The position numbers were made by a program, and so were the translations under genes. Below the pieces are notes generated by a model that had not been told where the DNA came from, made no database searches, and saw nothing but the letters and a program-made list of their open reading frames with translations. This document shows positions 45,618 to 58,300 of a stretch of DNA of 64,000 nt, piece after piece. This DNA comes from Podocnemis expansa. Taxonomy: Eukaryota > Chordata > Testudines > Podocnemididae. The DNA is taken from positions 636,439 to 700,438 of the forward strand of contig ML681971.1 of NCBI GenBank assembly GCA_007922195.1, given 5' to 3'. The number at the start of each line of letters is the position of its first letter. Position 1 is the first letter of the stretch.

Positions 45618-46867
45618 TTCCAGCCCCAGCAACGATTGTTAAGCTTGATAGAGAAATTACTGGGTGAAATCCTCAACCTGTTGTGGTCATAATGCCTCTC
45701 ACTGTCCTTATTTGCTGAAAATGCCAGTTTTCTTGCAGCATAATAAAGAGCAAATGCTAGGCCTTGCTGGAGCCCAAGGCATGACTAACTGTGAACCAAA
45801 GGTTTTGAACTGGAATGGTTCTGGCCTTGGGAAATAACATGCTAGATATTGGCTTGCCAAAGAATATTCCTGACCTGAGAGGATGGTACAGGACATGCAG
45901 AGTTCTCAAGTTACTACATAAATACATTCTTAAGATACTGTCTGGGGACACACAAAGTGCCAGTGTAAGATATGGTTCAGATGGCAAGAGAATGGATAAG
46001 GATGGTTTGTTCAAACTACCAGAAACAAAAGGATGGTGACTGGTATGTAATACTTAACTTGTTTTTATCAGTGTACAAACAGAGAAGTCATGAGAGGTGG
46101 AGGATCCAAATTCAGCCAAGGTGACAGTGTCCTGGCATGCTGATATTGAGCAGGTACCAGGGTTGGGGACACACGTTAGTGTATCTGTGGCTCCTATGGG
46201 GCACTAATACCATGCTTTGTTAACTTTAAACCTGGCTGAGCACCTTTGCCATAAGCTTGAGCTGATGGTGTCTTTCTTATGAATAACAGCAAAGTCTGCT
46301 GTTATTCATGTGGTACTGTCTGCTAGTGACTGCAGTGTTTCCAGTGTGATCATATTGTCAAGGCAGAACAAGAATGTATGAAAGACATTATGGCATTTCA
46401 TCCCTCTGGACTCAGGGGATATAACAGCTCTTTTCTATCTCTAATGGGCAAAGAAGACAGAAATTTGTACAATCTGCTCACTAGCTACACTCTGAGATTT
46501 TGGAATTGAAGATAGCAGAGCATTTACTCAAAGAGAATACTGGATATTTTTTTAACCTGAGATATGTAAGAAAACTCCTTATCTGAAAACACAAAAATAA
46601 AGATAAGTCTGGTGTATTACAGTTGTGTCAAGGCCCTGTAAGAGACAGGAATTTATGGGTATTTTAAAACTCAGAAAAGTCTATCAAATTATTAAACTCC
46701 ATTCTGTTTCTCTAAACACCTCGCTTAGCAGCGACAGAGGGAGTATAATATATTTGGCCTACAGGTCAGTTTCCAATCACTTTTCCTGGGTTCTCACACA
46801 TTACTAGTGGCAGTGTGTAGCTAGTGAACACTGTAGGGGAATGTTAGGCCTTTACAGATGATGTTCA

Positions 46868-47166
46868 AAGCATCTGACGAAGTTGGATTTTCTCCAATGA
46901 AAGCTCATGATATAAATTTTTTAGTCTGTAAGAGCCACAAGACCCGTTGCTTGTTTTACAAATGAATTGTTTCCTTTGAAAACTGAAACAAAAAAATCCG
47001 CTGGAATGTTTTTGCTGAGGTGAGGGTTTGGAAAAGCTTGTTTTTACTGAGACAAGATCTTGTGTCTAAAATAAGCAAGTATTCCTGTGGTACTTAAAGG
47101 CTAACAAATTTATTGATCGCATGAGCTTGTGTGGGAGAAAATCCCATTTCGTCAGAAGCTTTGTAG
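46868..47166. repeat. Two SINE fragments in opposite orientation
   Basis: 46868-46965 is minus (AAGCATCTGACGAAGTTGGA, TTAGTCTGTAAGAGCCACAA). 47070-47166 is plus (ATTCCTGTGGTACTTAAAGG, AATCCCATTTCGTCAGAAGC). They are separated by about 100 bp, so this is not a fold-back. The stretch 45626-46867 upstream holds nothing recognisable. Confidence 0.8.
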
Positions 47167-47397
47167 ATCTAAATAGATCTGAAAGTTCAGTTACTTCACA
47201 GGGGCACAGTACTGTTATCATGATGTTCTAAAAGTAATAAACATGAATATATTACTACTACTGCTGGTGTCTCCAGCTATAACCTTCTCCCCAAGGTCCT
47301 GTGAACTCAGGGACTTGCATCAAGCAGCTGTTCCTTGCATGGTACTTTTAGGTTATTTAGTGGTGTCAGAAGGCTGCATTGTGTATTAACTAGTTAT

Positions 47398-48178
47398 CAG
47401 AGGTTAAAGTAAGCTGGAACATGTTGAAATGGTATTCTGGGGCCTGCTATTTTTAGGTGGTCAATGTTCCGGGCCCCTTAAAAATAGAAAATGAAGCCAG
47501 AATGCTGTGTTCCGGGGCCCACCATTTAAAGATAGTGTGCCCTGGAATGCAGTATTTGGGCTCCATTTTCTATTTTTAGGAGCCAGCTGAATGCTGAGCC
47601 CCTAAAAATAGTGGGCCCCAGAATGCCATTCTGGCACTTTCCGGCAGGGCAGGGAGCTGCACTGGGCTGGGAGATTTTAAATCTCCTGCCCAGAGCCTGC
47701 TCTGACTGAGCATGCTCAGAGCAGGCTGCGGGTGGGAGCCTCAGCCCAGTCTGGGGCCACTCCACATGGTGGCCAAGTAAGGGGGCCCTGGGGTGGGTGA
47801 TTTCGGGGACAGGTGAGCTGACCTGGTAGGGAAAGGGCATGGGGGCCAGGGTCAGCCTAAGGCAGTAGGAGAAGATGGCACAGCGGGGGGTTGGGGGACT
47901 GGCGGTGAGATGGGGTTTGGGAGGGGGTTGGGGAAAGGTTTGGGGGACCAGTGGTGAGATGGGGGCCAGGAACAGTAGCTGGGGTGGGGGTGCTGTAGCT
48001 GGAGTGGGGTTCAGCACCTGGGGTGGGCGGTAGACATGTGGGGGGCAGTAGCTAGGATGAGGGCGTAGATGTGTGGGAGCAGTAGCTGGGGTGGGTGAAG
48101 GGGGCCGAGACATGCATGGCAGAGGCCTGGAAATTTCAGAGGGTTCCTGGGCCTGCCAAAAATTATACTTTACCCCTG
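47398..48178. mobile_element. hAT-type element (781 bp)
   Basis: The left end CAGAGGTTAAAGTAAGCTGG and right end TATACTTTACCCCTG are inverted repeats. The duplication is CTAGTTAT / CTAGTTAC (7 of 8). The interior has internal inverted copies of a block built on CTGGGGCC and CTATTTTTAGG. A related right end is at 56050-56076. Confidence 0.8.
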
Positions 48179-48186
48179 CTAGTTAC

Positions 48187-49382
48187 TATAATTCACAAAA
48201 GCAGTATTTGCCACTCCCTGACTAACAGACTTCCCCACTGTCATCATAGGTTTTGCAGGACTGCTCTACTTTGACTCCTACAATCCACTGTCATGCTCCT
48301 GTCCACAAGACTAGATAGGCTTGGCTCCCTGCTCCAGGAATTGCAATGAGGTCCCTGGTGCAAACAGCTGCGGTGGGGGTCAGGTTTGGCCCAGCTCATT
48401 GGTGGGGGTGGAGTGCCAGGGCTAAGTTTGAGTCAGTGGCATTGTGACCTGGTGCACAGGGTCAGGTGTCCAGGACAAACCTGAGCCCTGCTGTGACCCT
48501 GTGTGCTTGGCCAGGTCACAATGCCTGGGGTGGGGAGCTGAGCACTGCCAGCCCTGTAGGACAGGAATGCAGGGGTTGTTGCTGTGGGGTGAGTGTGGGG
48601 TCAAGCTTGCTCTGCAATTCCCTTCCTCTTCCCATCCAGGACTTCCAAACCCCCCCCAAGGGGTAAGACCTATTCCAGAGCAGCCGCTGAAATGGGTAGT
48701 ATGGACTAGTACATAGGTTTGCCACACTCAGGTAATAAAACCCAGAACATCTGAACCATTTCTTCCCGGACATCTCCCCTGGACAAGGGGCCATCCTGTG
48801 AAAACGGCTGGGGGAAGCCCTTCCTTGTAGTCTCATTATCTAGACTTTTTGCTCTCTAGTGGAGGGCACTGAGTAACTGCCATTCTGCCTCTCACTCACC
48901 TCCACCTCCCTCAGAAACCCCCCCTGACGTCACATGCACCTCTGAGCACTGCTGATCTGTTTCAAAGGCCTCAGCGCTTCCATTGCCTGCCTCCAGCTCC
49001 TGCTGGCTCCAGCACCCATGTCCCCAGGGCCCTGGGGAGTTAATGGTCCCCGACTACTTGTCTGCCCTCTTTCAAAACCTTCCTCGGGCCAGTATCCTGT
49101 GGCATCACTCCCTAATGCTGGCCCAGTGTCAGAATGTGCTCTCTGCCAATGTACCAAAAAGGGCAGATAACACAACGCTTGTGGGTGGGTGTGGCCTTGG
49201 TCATAAGAGTCTCACACCAAGGCCCCTCTGAACAGGAGACTCTTGCTGAAGATCCTCTTCATGCCTGGGTTGCCTGTGCTGAGATCTGTGTCCTCTGCTG
49301 GGAAGGGGAATCTCATTCTGGTCAGTTCCCTTCTGACAGGATGGTCTTTGCTTGGTTGCTGATCTAAGCCATTTCTTTCCAG
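48187..49382. other. TRIM69 upstream region, no 5' exon identified
   Basis: The first coding exon of TRIM69 begins right after a strong acceptor, so at least one untranslated exon should lie upstream, probably here. I could not choose a donor or a promoter from sequence alone. Confidence 0.5.
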
Positions 49383-49383
49383 C

Positions 49384-52300
49384 ATGATGTCTTCTTCCTC
49401 CAGCACAAATGTCTTCTACTCTACCTCATCTACTTCTGTAAGTGACAATGAAAGTAAAATAAACCTCTTACTCAGCACCAGCTCCTCAGACTTGCCCCTG
49501 GGACTACAAAATGAAGATTTCACCAAGGAGCTGTCCTGCCCCCTGTGCCTGGAATGGTTTAAGGAGCCAGTGATTTTACCTTGTGGCCATAACTTCTGCA
49601 GAACATGTCTTGATGAAATTTGGGGCAAGGCAGAGGTCTGCCTTTGCCCCGAGTGCCGAGCACAGTTCCCAGACAGGCAGTGCATAGGGAACACAGTGCT
49701 AGGAAAACTAGTGGAAAAGCTTAAGAGCTTTTCTGCTGGGAAATGCCAGCAGAAGTGCAGTGAGCATGGGGAGCCTCTCAAGCTGTTCTGGAAGACGACT
49801 GGGAAACTGGCCTGCTTTCTCTGCAGAGATGCCCAGAAGCCTGAAGATCAAAGCTCCCAATTCCTGCTCCTCCCTGATGCTGTGCAGCTCTATATGGTAA
49901 GGCTCAGTCAAAGGCAAGATGGAAAGGGTCTTTGCTACCTTAGCACATTTTACAGAGAGACTTATCCAGTGAAGACAATGTGCACTAGCTTAAACAGGAG
50001 TTACTTTAAAGCAGGGGTGTCAAACTCGTTTGCTGTGCGGGCCATATTTGACTTAAATGTACTTCACCTGGGCCGTACCTACCATAAATCAAAATACAAT
50101 GGTACTCTTATGGCACTGTGGAGTGCCTTTTATGTGAAACTGCACTCCATGATACCTCTTTCTCTTTCTCTCTCTGTTAAGGGAGAGCATGGTCTTGCAG
50201 AGCCCAGTCTCACATAACCAGCGCTCCATGATGTCACAAGGCATGACACTTTCGCAGCACTGTGGAGTGCTGGAGATGTGATACCACAGTCTTTCTCTCT
50301 GTTAGGGAGAGAGTGTTGTCCTGCAGAGTGCAGTCATGGGCCAGATGGAAGAGTGGCCTGTGGGCTGCATGTTTGACACCCCTGTTTTAAAGCCTGTCAA
50401 GATGAAAACAATGTAAAACATAAACAGAATTTTTATAGGATCTGTACTCTTGTATAAGTTATTCCTTTCAAACCTCCATATAGCTGGAGCACAGATGCCA
50501 CTGCTGTGCTTGGCATAAGGCTGGAGATGGTGTCAGACACCACCTAGCTCCAATGCTCTTGAATGACTTGAGGTTTGCAGTAAGGTCCCCAGCACAGAAC
50601 AGGCTGCTCTGGATGCATACAGGTGCTAGGATTTGGGCCTTTGGCAGTTAAGTTTCCAGTGTGACTTCAGACTATAGAAAACAATACTGCAAGTGGTTAC
50701 ACAAAGCTGTTTCAAAAGGGATTTTCCCAATCCTAAGAAACATCCCCTTAGCTTCAGCTAGTATAAATAACTATGATGACTGCACACCAAGTTCTGTGGC
50801 CAGCATTGTCCAGGAGGTCAGAGTGGATGATCATGTTGCACCCTTCTGACCTTAGAGTCTATGAGGATAAAGCCTTCATTTAAAAAATCCTGAAAGCTGA
50901 GGTACTGCAGGTCCTGATGAGTAAGATCCAGTCACCAGGGAAAGTCTTAAATTCATCACTGCTCAGACTGCAAGTCAGCTTTCACTAATCTCTCACTATG
51001 TGTTTCAATTTGCACAGATGTTTGCACTGAAACAAACATTTGTTCCTCAGATTTATCCAGTAGGGATGTCACCAAGCTGAATCTGTGAAGTCATGATAGT
51101 TTCCATGACAACAGACTGTGATGTCACAAACCCTAGGTAATGACTTTTGCAAACTTCATCAGCTGGAGGAGGAGAAAAAGCTCCTCTAGGTATGCATTTA
51201 CTGGAAAAGCAAAGGAATCTGAGAACGACACTGGCTGAGGAAGTGGATTTGTATTTCATTAGTCAAGCTTGGCCAGCTGAAAGTTTTTTCTTTAAATTCT
51301 GTTTAGGGCTCTAGTGATTAAGATATTAACAGCTATTACTGGTATTTCCCCAGTGTATTGAGCCCTCATCAAGGCCAGATTAAGACAGGGTTTTCAAAGG
51401 CTGCAGTCCCAGGCCCCAAACTAAAGGGGCCATGCAAAAATCCTGCTCCCATTGCTCAGGCTGGCCTGGTCAGTCTCCTCTGCCAGACCCCTGGAGACTG
51501 TGGTGTGGTGTCCCAGCAGAGCTCCTTGCTCTGGAGTTGCTGCTGGAAGCCACAACATGCACCAGCTGGCCCCACCCCTGCTCCTAGACCACCTGTCAGT
51601 GGGGTGGAAGCACCATGATGAGAGCCAGGGCCACCCCCTAGGGTAGGGTGCGTAGGGCAGCCGCCCAGGGCCCTGCGCTTTGGGGGGCCCTGCAGGGCCC
51701 ACTCTGCTGGCCCCCTCACGCCAGGCACCAGGGTAGTTTGGCTCTGTGCAGGAGCAGTAGGGAGGGGGCAGTAGGCAGCACGGGGCCCATATCACTTCCC
51801 CCTGCCCTGGCCATGCTGCCTCCTGCCTCCTCCCTGCTCCTCCGGCACAGAGCCGAGAGCAGCGAACGTGCCAGGGGGGAGGGGGGCCACACCAGCAGCC
51901 CTGAACTGGGCTACCCTTTTGGCTGGCTCACCTGGTCCCCAGCATGGGATGGCTGGACCAGGGCAAAGGAGTCTGCTCCCCCCCCCCCCCAACCCCGGGC
52001 TGGCTGGTGCCACCCCCCAATGCCGGGGGGGTGAGTGGGGGCCCCACAGAGGGAGATTCACCCGAGGCCCTGCCTCCCTGGGGGCAGCCGTGCCCAGAGC
52101 AGTAATCAGGGTGGGGCAAATGGAGTTTTGTCCCAGACGCACTGGAGTGGCTCTACTGAGCCACTCCATTAAAGGGCATGTTTCGCACTGCCAGCCCCAA
52201 GTGCTACTAATTGCAAGGGGCACTGAAACAGTGTTATGGCTCTGACCATGGCCTCTGGTCCCTTGCCCCTCCAGTTACTAGTTTGTAGATTCTGTCCTCC

Positions 52301-55300
52301 CTCTTCCAGCCAAGTTCCCCAGCATTGGCCGGGCCACCCCAGCACCAAGCACCACTCCACTCCCAGGCTGGGCAATGCCGCAGCCAGTATTCTCCCCAGG
52401 ACTTGAAATGGAGTGGGGTAGGGGGAGGTGGGAGGGTGTTGGGGCTGCTCACGAAATTGGTATAATACTCTTAGTAGCTGACAACTGGGGAGGGTGTAGG
52501 GGGGTTGTTAGGGAAACTCCTGGCCGCAGCCCACGAGAGTGAGTACCCTGGGCCCCCAGGAGCCTTAATCTAGCTCTGGAACAAGGGCCGGATTATCAAA
52601 GGGCCTCTAGGGGCTTAAGCCTAGGACCCCAGCCCCCAAAACCCCTGCAATAATCCGACGGCCTCACATACTCAGCGCCAGCAAGGTAGCCCTCTTTCCC
52701 TGCTGGTGCCATGGCGGGGGATGTGGCCCTATGCCAGAGGCCAGGCTTTGTTCTCTACCCCATCCCCCAGTCCTGGGGCCGGCTGGACTGTCCCTGTGGC
52801 TGAGGTGGGGTAGACTAGCACCTGTTTGCTCCACTGGGGGGGAGCGGAGCCATCTGGCTTGCAGCGAGGTTTCTGCTGCTCAGCTGCGATTTTCCAGGGC
52901 TTGCCGCACGCCAGCCACCCCCACTCCTTGGGCAGACTTGCCAGAGTAGGGCCGGGGCAGGGGCACCCCTCTGGCTCCAGCCCTCCCCCGCCCCCCCAAG
53001 ACGGGGAAGCGTGGATTGGCCTGTGCAGCCCAGGTGGGAGGGCATGGTCAGGGGCAGCCAGATCACCTGTGGCAGGAGGGCTCCAGGCAGGGGACTGTCT
53101 GAGGTTAATCTGGCCATTGAGCTAATAATGGAAAGTATGCAATAGAAATCTCAGCTGCCTTCCTCTTGTTTTGCCTCCAGAGGTGGTGGAGCTGTAGGTG
53201 GGTGGTTTACTAATATCAGAAGGGAGACTGTGGCAGCCTGGAGCCTGCAGGAGACATTGCCAGTGGGTGTGGAATAGATAGCATTATAATGCACTACCTA
53301 AAGGCAGAAGGGAAGTGCTGTACTGATCCAGAAGGACAATATGTTTGAGAGAGCAATAATATGGGCAGCGCCAGAACTAGGGATTTGGGTGCCTGAGGTG
53401 CGCCCGGAGCAAGCTGCAGGGAACACGTGCCCTGAAATCGTGGGGAATGGAGCCACTTGATGCATGCCTGGGGGCTTTGCCCTGGTGGCCCTGCCCTAGT
53501 TACCGCACTGAATCTGGGTTTGGAGGACTGCAGCAACCATCAGAGAGACAGCATTTTAAAGGTGAAATACAAAGTATGCTCAGCAATAAGTTAGGACGCA
53601 GGTCAGCAACCTTTGCCAGCCCCCCTGCCAACATTCCCCATTGCACCTTCAGCAGGTGCTGGGGTGGGGCCAAATGGGGTCGGAGCCAGGGACTCTCGGT
53701 TGGGGGGGGATGCTAGGGTTCCTGGGGGCAGGGAGCCCCAGTGTGTGTGGGGGGTGAGGCATATATGAGGTCCCATAGGGTGGAGCGGGCTGAGCCACCT
53801 CACTCCCCTCCAGTGTGGGGCCGATTGACCCTGGCCCCTGCATTGTGCTGTTCCCCCGTGCTGAGCGGCACTGCACCTCTCCAGTTCTTTTGACCCCAAT
53901 GTCCAGGCCACGCTTGGGGGCGAGGCCAGCAGGGAAGCCTGAGCAGTTCTGCGTGCCACTGAGGATCAGCCCACATTTCAAATTTGGCACATGGGCTGGG
54001 GGTTTCTGACCCCTGGCTTAGGACAAAGGTATTTCTAGGCTAGTCTCTGCTATTCTCTCTTCTTCCTCAAGGGTACCACAGGCATCACAGCAGCACTCCA
54101 AGCTGCAGAGAGGCTGTGGATAGAGGTGACCTAAACTGATGGATGATCTATTTCCTGCAGTCTTTCTCTGTCTAGGTCTGTGGTTTTCAAACACTTTTTT
54201 CTCATGACCCAGGTGAAAAAAATCATTTATGCCTGTGACTCAACAATTACATCTTTGAGCAACACATTCAAGTCTTTTGGTGGCAACAGCAGGGAGCACC
54301 GGGACACAATGCTAGAGGCACCTTTTGGGGTAGGCGAAGCAGGCAGCTGCATAGGACCCAAGTATTAAGGGGCTCCATAGTGGCTGCCTGCTTCACCCAA
54401 CCTACCACTCCTGGGGTGGTAGGGGAGTGTTGGCCACGAACCGCAGGGCCAGAGGCTGCACCACCCACTCTTACTCCTCTCTGCTCTGCTGGAGGGGTGG
54501 AGCAGCACTCCCCACCTACCCCCAGCCAGCCAAACCTCCCCAGGTGGCGGAAGGGGTTGGGCGGAGCCGCAGCTTGTGGGTGTGGGGCCCTGGAGCGGCC
54601 TGCTCTGAAGAGCTCAGACCACTTCACTCCCAGCCACCCCAGGGCTGAATGTAGGCCGTCTCACCCCCCCATGGCCTAGATCGGGCCCATTCAGCCCTGG
54701 GGTGGTTGGGAGCAAAGCGGCCTGAGCTCTTTGGAGCGGGCTGCTCCAGGCCCCGCCCCGCCCCCACACACCACGGTTCCATGCTGGCCCTTTCCTGCCC
54801 CTGGGGAGGCGAGGCTGGCTAAGGGTAGGTGGGGAGCTCTGCTCCAACCCTCCAGCGGAGCAGAAAGGAGGGAGGGTGGTGCAGCCTCTGGCCCCAGAGG
54901 TCTGTGCCCCCTCCCAGGAGCGCTAGGTTCTGCTGCTGGAAAGCTGGGGCTACAGAGGGGGGCAAGAAGAGGAAGTTGGGAATGTGGGGGGCCTGGTTAG
55001 GGCTGCAGGGGGGACTGGGGCCACAGAGAAGGTAGCAGTGGGGCCCTAAGGAGGCCCCATGATGGTCCTTTGCCTAGGGCCCCCAGTTGCCTGAGGCCGC
55101 CTCTGCCCAGTGCCTGAGCAGCTGTAACCCAATGCTGGGTCCCAACCCTAAGTTTGAAAAACACTGGTGTAGATTACAGAGAACAACATAAGAGCCTCTG
55201 GTAATCTCAGTTGATCTCCAACATAATGAATGGCAAAGTACAGGAGAAAAATTCAGCCTCCTTAGATTTAGTTCTCATACTTAGCTTCAGCTGGTATAAA

Positions 55301-58300
55301 TGACTCAGTGCATTACAGAGTGTGACACCTGCATTTGTCAAACTGACAGGAAATGCTGATCTCCACAAGAACTCAGTTGGAAGCCACAGTGCAGGAACTG
55401 AAGGCACTGAAAAATGCCCAGCAAGAGAAGATCTCTTGTCACAAAGTGAGTAGCACTCATTCTAAAAGACCTGATTCCACCACACTTCAGGTGGCATTCT
55501 TGGTGAGAACTAAAATCAGGACTTCTTACTAGAGCCAAGAGTCTATCTAGTTTGAGCAGTCACTGCTACTAAGAACAAAATGATGGGCAGTCAATTTGTG
55601 AATGCTTCTAGTAAACACCAAAATGCACACTGAAATATACCTGTATTAAAAAAAGAAACAGCACAAAGAAGACAGGCCAGGTTTGCCAAGTGCCTACAAG
55701 TGATCGGAGTGAAAAGGACTATTTATTATCATTCTACTAGAGATTAGATGAGTTCTCTGTCCTGGGGGCAAGGTGAGCCAGCCCACAACAGAGGCTGGCT
55801 TCACTGCTCTGTGCCCTCCCCTCCCCCAGCTGCCTTCAGCTCCGTGCTGAAAACAGTGGGTAGGGGGCAGGGGACAGTGTGGCTGTGGGGGGCAGTGGTT
55901 TGGGCCTCATGCTGCCCTGCTCATGGCAGGACAGTGTGGGGCCCAGGGCCAGGGCAGGGTGGAACATGTTTCACCTGTTTTTTTCAAATTTTTCAGGGCC
56001 CCAGAATGCTGGCCCCTCAAATTTTTCAGGGCCCCAGAATAGTGTTCCAGGGTGTTTCAGCTTACTTTAACCCCTGCTGGTAGGGGGGACTACTGTGGGA
56101 GGGACCAGGCACAGGGCCTGTGCCCTGAATCTTTTTTTTGGTCCTGCTCCACCTCAACCTAAATTGACTTCAGTTGCTTCTTCAGCGGACGAAATGGTCA
56201 CCTTGGGACCTCACCCCTGTCTATTTACTGTAGAGCTCACCATGAAGAGGACAGCTGCCATCCTGGACATCAATCAGAGGAGGTTGCATCCTCCCATGAG
56301 TTCCTTGACACGGTAGGGCTGTCTCAGGTGGTGTTTCTGGTTGATGAAGTGATTCTAGAGCCCTTCAAGGCCTAGTGGCAGAGTCCATTTTTTCTTATTT
56401 CCACATTATACATACTTAGGGCAGATACTGTGGGCCCACCTGGGGATCTGAGCATTTCTTTCCCCACCGCCTCCAGGATCACTGCAGCCTCAGCTGCCCC
56501 CCCCCCCCACGGCAGCAGGTGGCTACCCCTAAGTCAAAGCACACTAAAAGACTCAATCCATTTGTAGAAAGACTGATTCATTCAATGGCTGACCTGCAGC
56601 TCACGATTGCTAACCAGCAGGCACTGGGATACCATATTGCAGTTTGAAGACAGGCTACCAGAGGACACCAAGCAAGAGTTTCTCTCAACGGTAGATGAGG
56701 TTAAATTGGTGGCTCGAACGTCACTCCAAGTGTGCATGAATGCTGCTAACTCTGCTGCTAGGGCCATTGCAATGCACAGATGCTAATGGCACCAGTCATC
56801 AGGGCTTCCATAACAGGTCCAACAGACGCATTGAAGGGTCTACACTCTTTTCACTTCAGACCAATGACAAACGGCATAGTGTAAAGGACGGGGCAATGCT
56901 TAAATCTTAGAGTATCTATACACCCATCCCGAAAAGAGAGAAGTTAGTTCTTAGCAGTCAAAATGCTGTCTCGTTTTTGTCCTTCACCACCAGGAGTTCT
57001 CAAAGAAAAAGAGTAGAAATTATACAAGATTGCCCCCTTCTTCTGGAGCACCTCCTCCTCTATCAGGCAGCCTGGAAGCCCAGACAAACATTTTGACTAA
57101 GACAGTCAGCAGTGGGACTTTTGCACTGTGAGCAATCAATTGACTGCAAAGCCTGTGACCTGGCTCTGCTGAACATTCTGTCAGATGAGCAGCTTTGTTT
57201 ATGAGTCACCACCACCATTGTTTTCTTTACCCAGAGGTCAGCAGGGGCATTCTCCTGCTTTGGGGATTCCCCAGGGAGCCCCCTCTGCAATGAAAGCCAA
57301 CAGGAAATGTCAGCAGTTTTGTTCTCAATGAGATTGCAGTCTGCGGTTGCTCACAGACATCTTCCCATCACCCAGGACAGATAAGCTCTTGCATGCTTTC
57401 CCTCATATCCCACTCCTACCCAGAGTGTTGTTGAAGATCAAGCAGGACCATTCCTGAGTCATTCTTATAGCCCCATTGTTGTCCTGGCAACATTGATTCT
57501 CCACTCTCTTGTCCCCGCTGGACATAGTTCCATTCACTCTAACATTGGACCCAGACCTAATTTCTCACACCCACGGTTTCCTCCTCCACCCCAGCCTGCA
57601 GGTTCTATACCTGACAGTCTGGATGCTTCATGGCTAGACACTCAGGAAGAGTTTTGCTCAGGATATACTTTTAAATAATAGAAAACCATCTACTATATAT
57701 GCTTATTTCGCAAAGCGGAAGTGAGTCTTCATTTGGTCCTGATGAAAAGAGGTTTCACGGGTCCAAGCTTCAGTACAGTGTGTTCTGGACTATCTGTTAT
57801 TCCTAAAACAGCAAGTGCTGACCTTTGGTTCCATCAAAGTCCATTTGGCAGCTCTTTTGGCTTTCCTCCTTCCCTTTGACAATTGTTTTGTGGTTTCCAA
57901 TTCTACATCAGTAAGGTTTTGAAGGGACTCAAACAGGTATACTCACAAGTACCAGACCCTGTTCCTCTTTGGGACTTGAAGCAGGTAGTGTCAAAACTAA
58001 TGGATTTCACCTTCGAGCCTTTTGCTACCAGTTCCTTACCATATCTATTGATGAAGTAGTCTTTTTGATGGCTGTTATATCAACTAGAAGGGTAGGCAAG
58101 CACTATGTGCTCTAATGCCTGGCACTCAATGCAGTTTTATTTAAAGAAAAAGTTTATCTACATACTTGCAATCACTCAGAAAGAGAAAAGAAATAATTAC
58201 CAATCTGTTCCATAACTGCTGTTCTTTGAGCTGTGTCACACATGTCAATTCCACAACCCACCCTCCTACCCCTCTGTCTCAGATTATATCTAGTAAGAAG

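Noticed and set aside
48422..48836. Overlapping frames upstream of TRIM69 as a 5' coding exon
   Set aside because: No similarity to TRIM proteins, and the RING exon already starts with ATG right after its acceptor.
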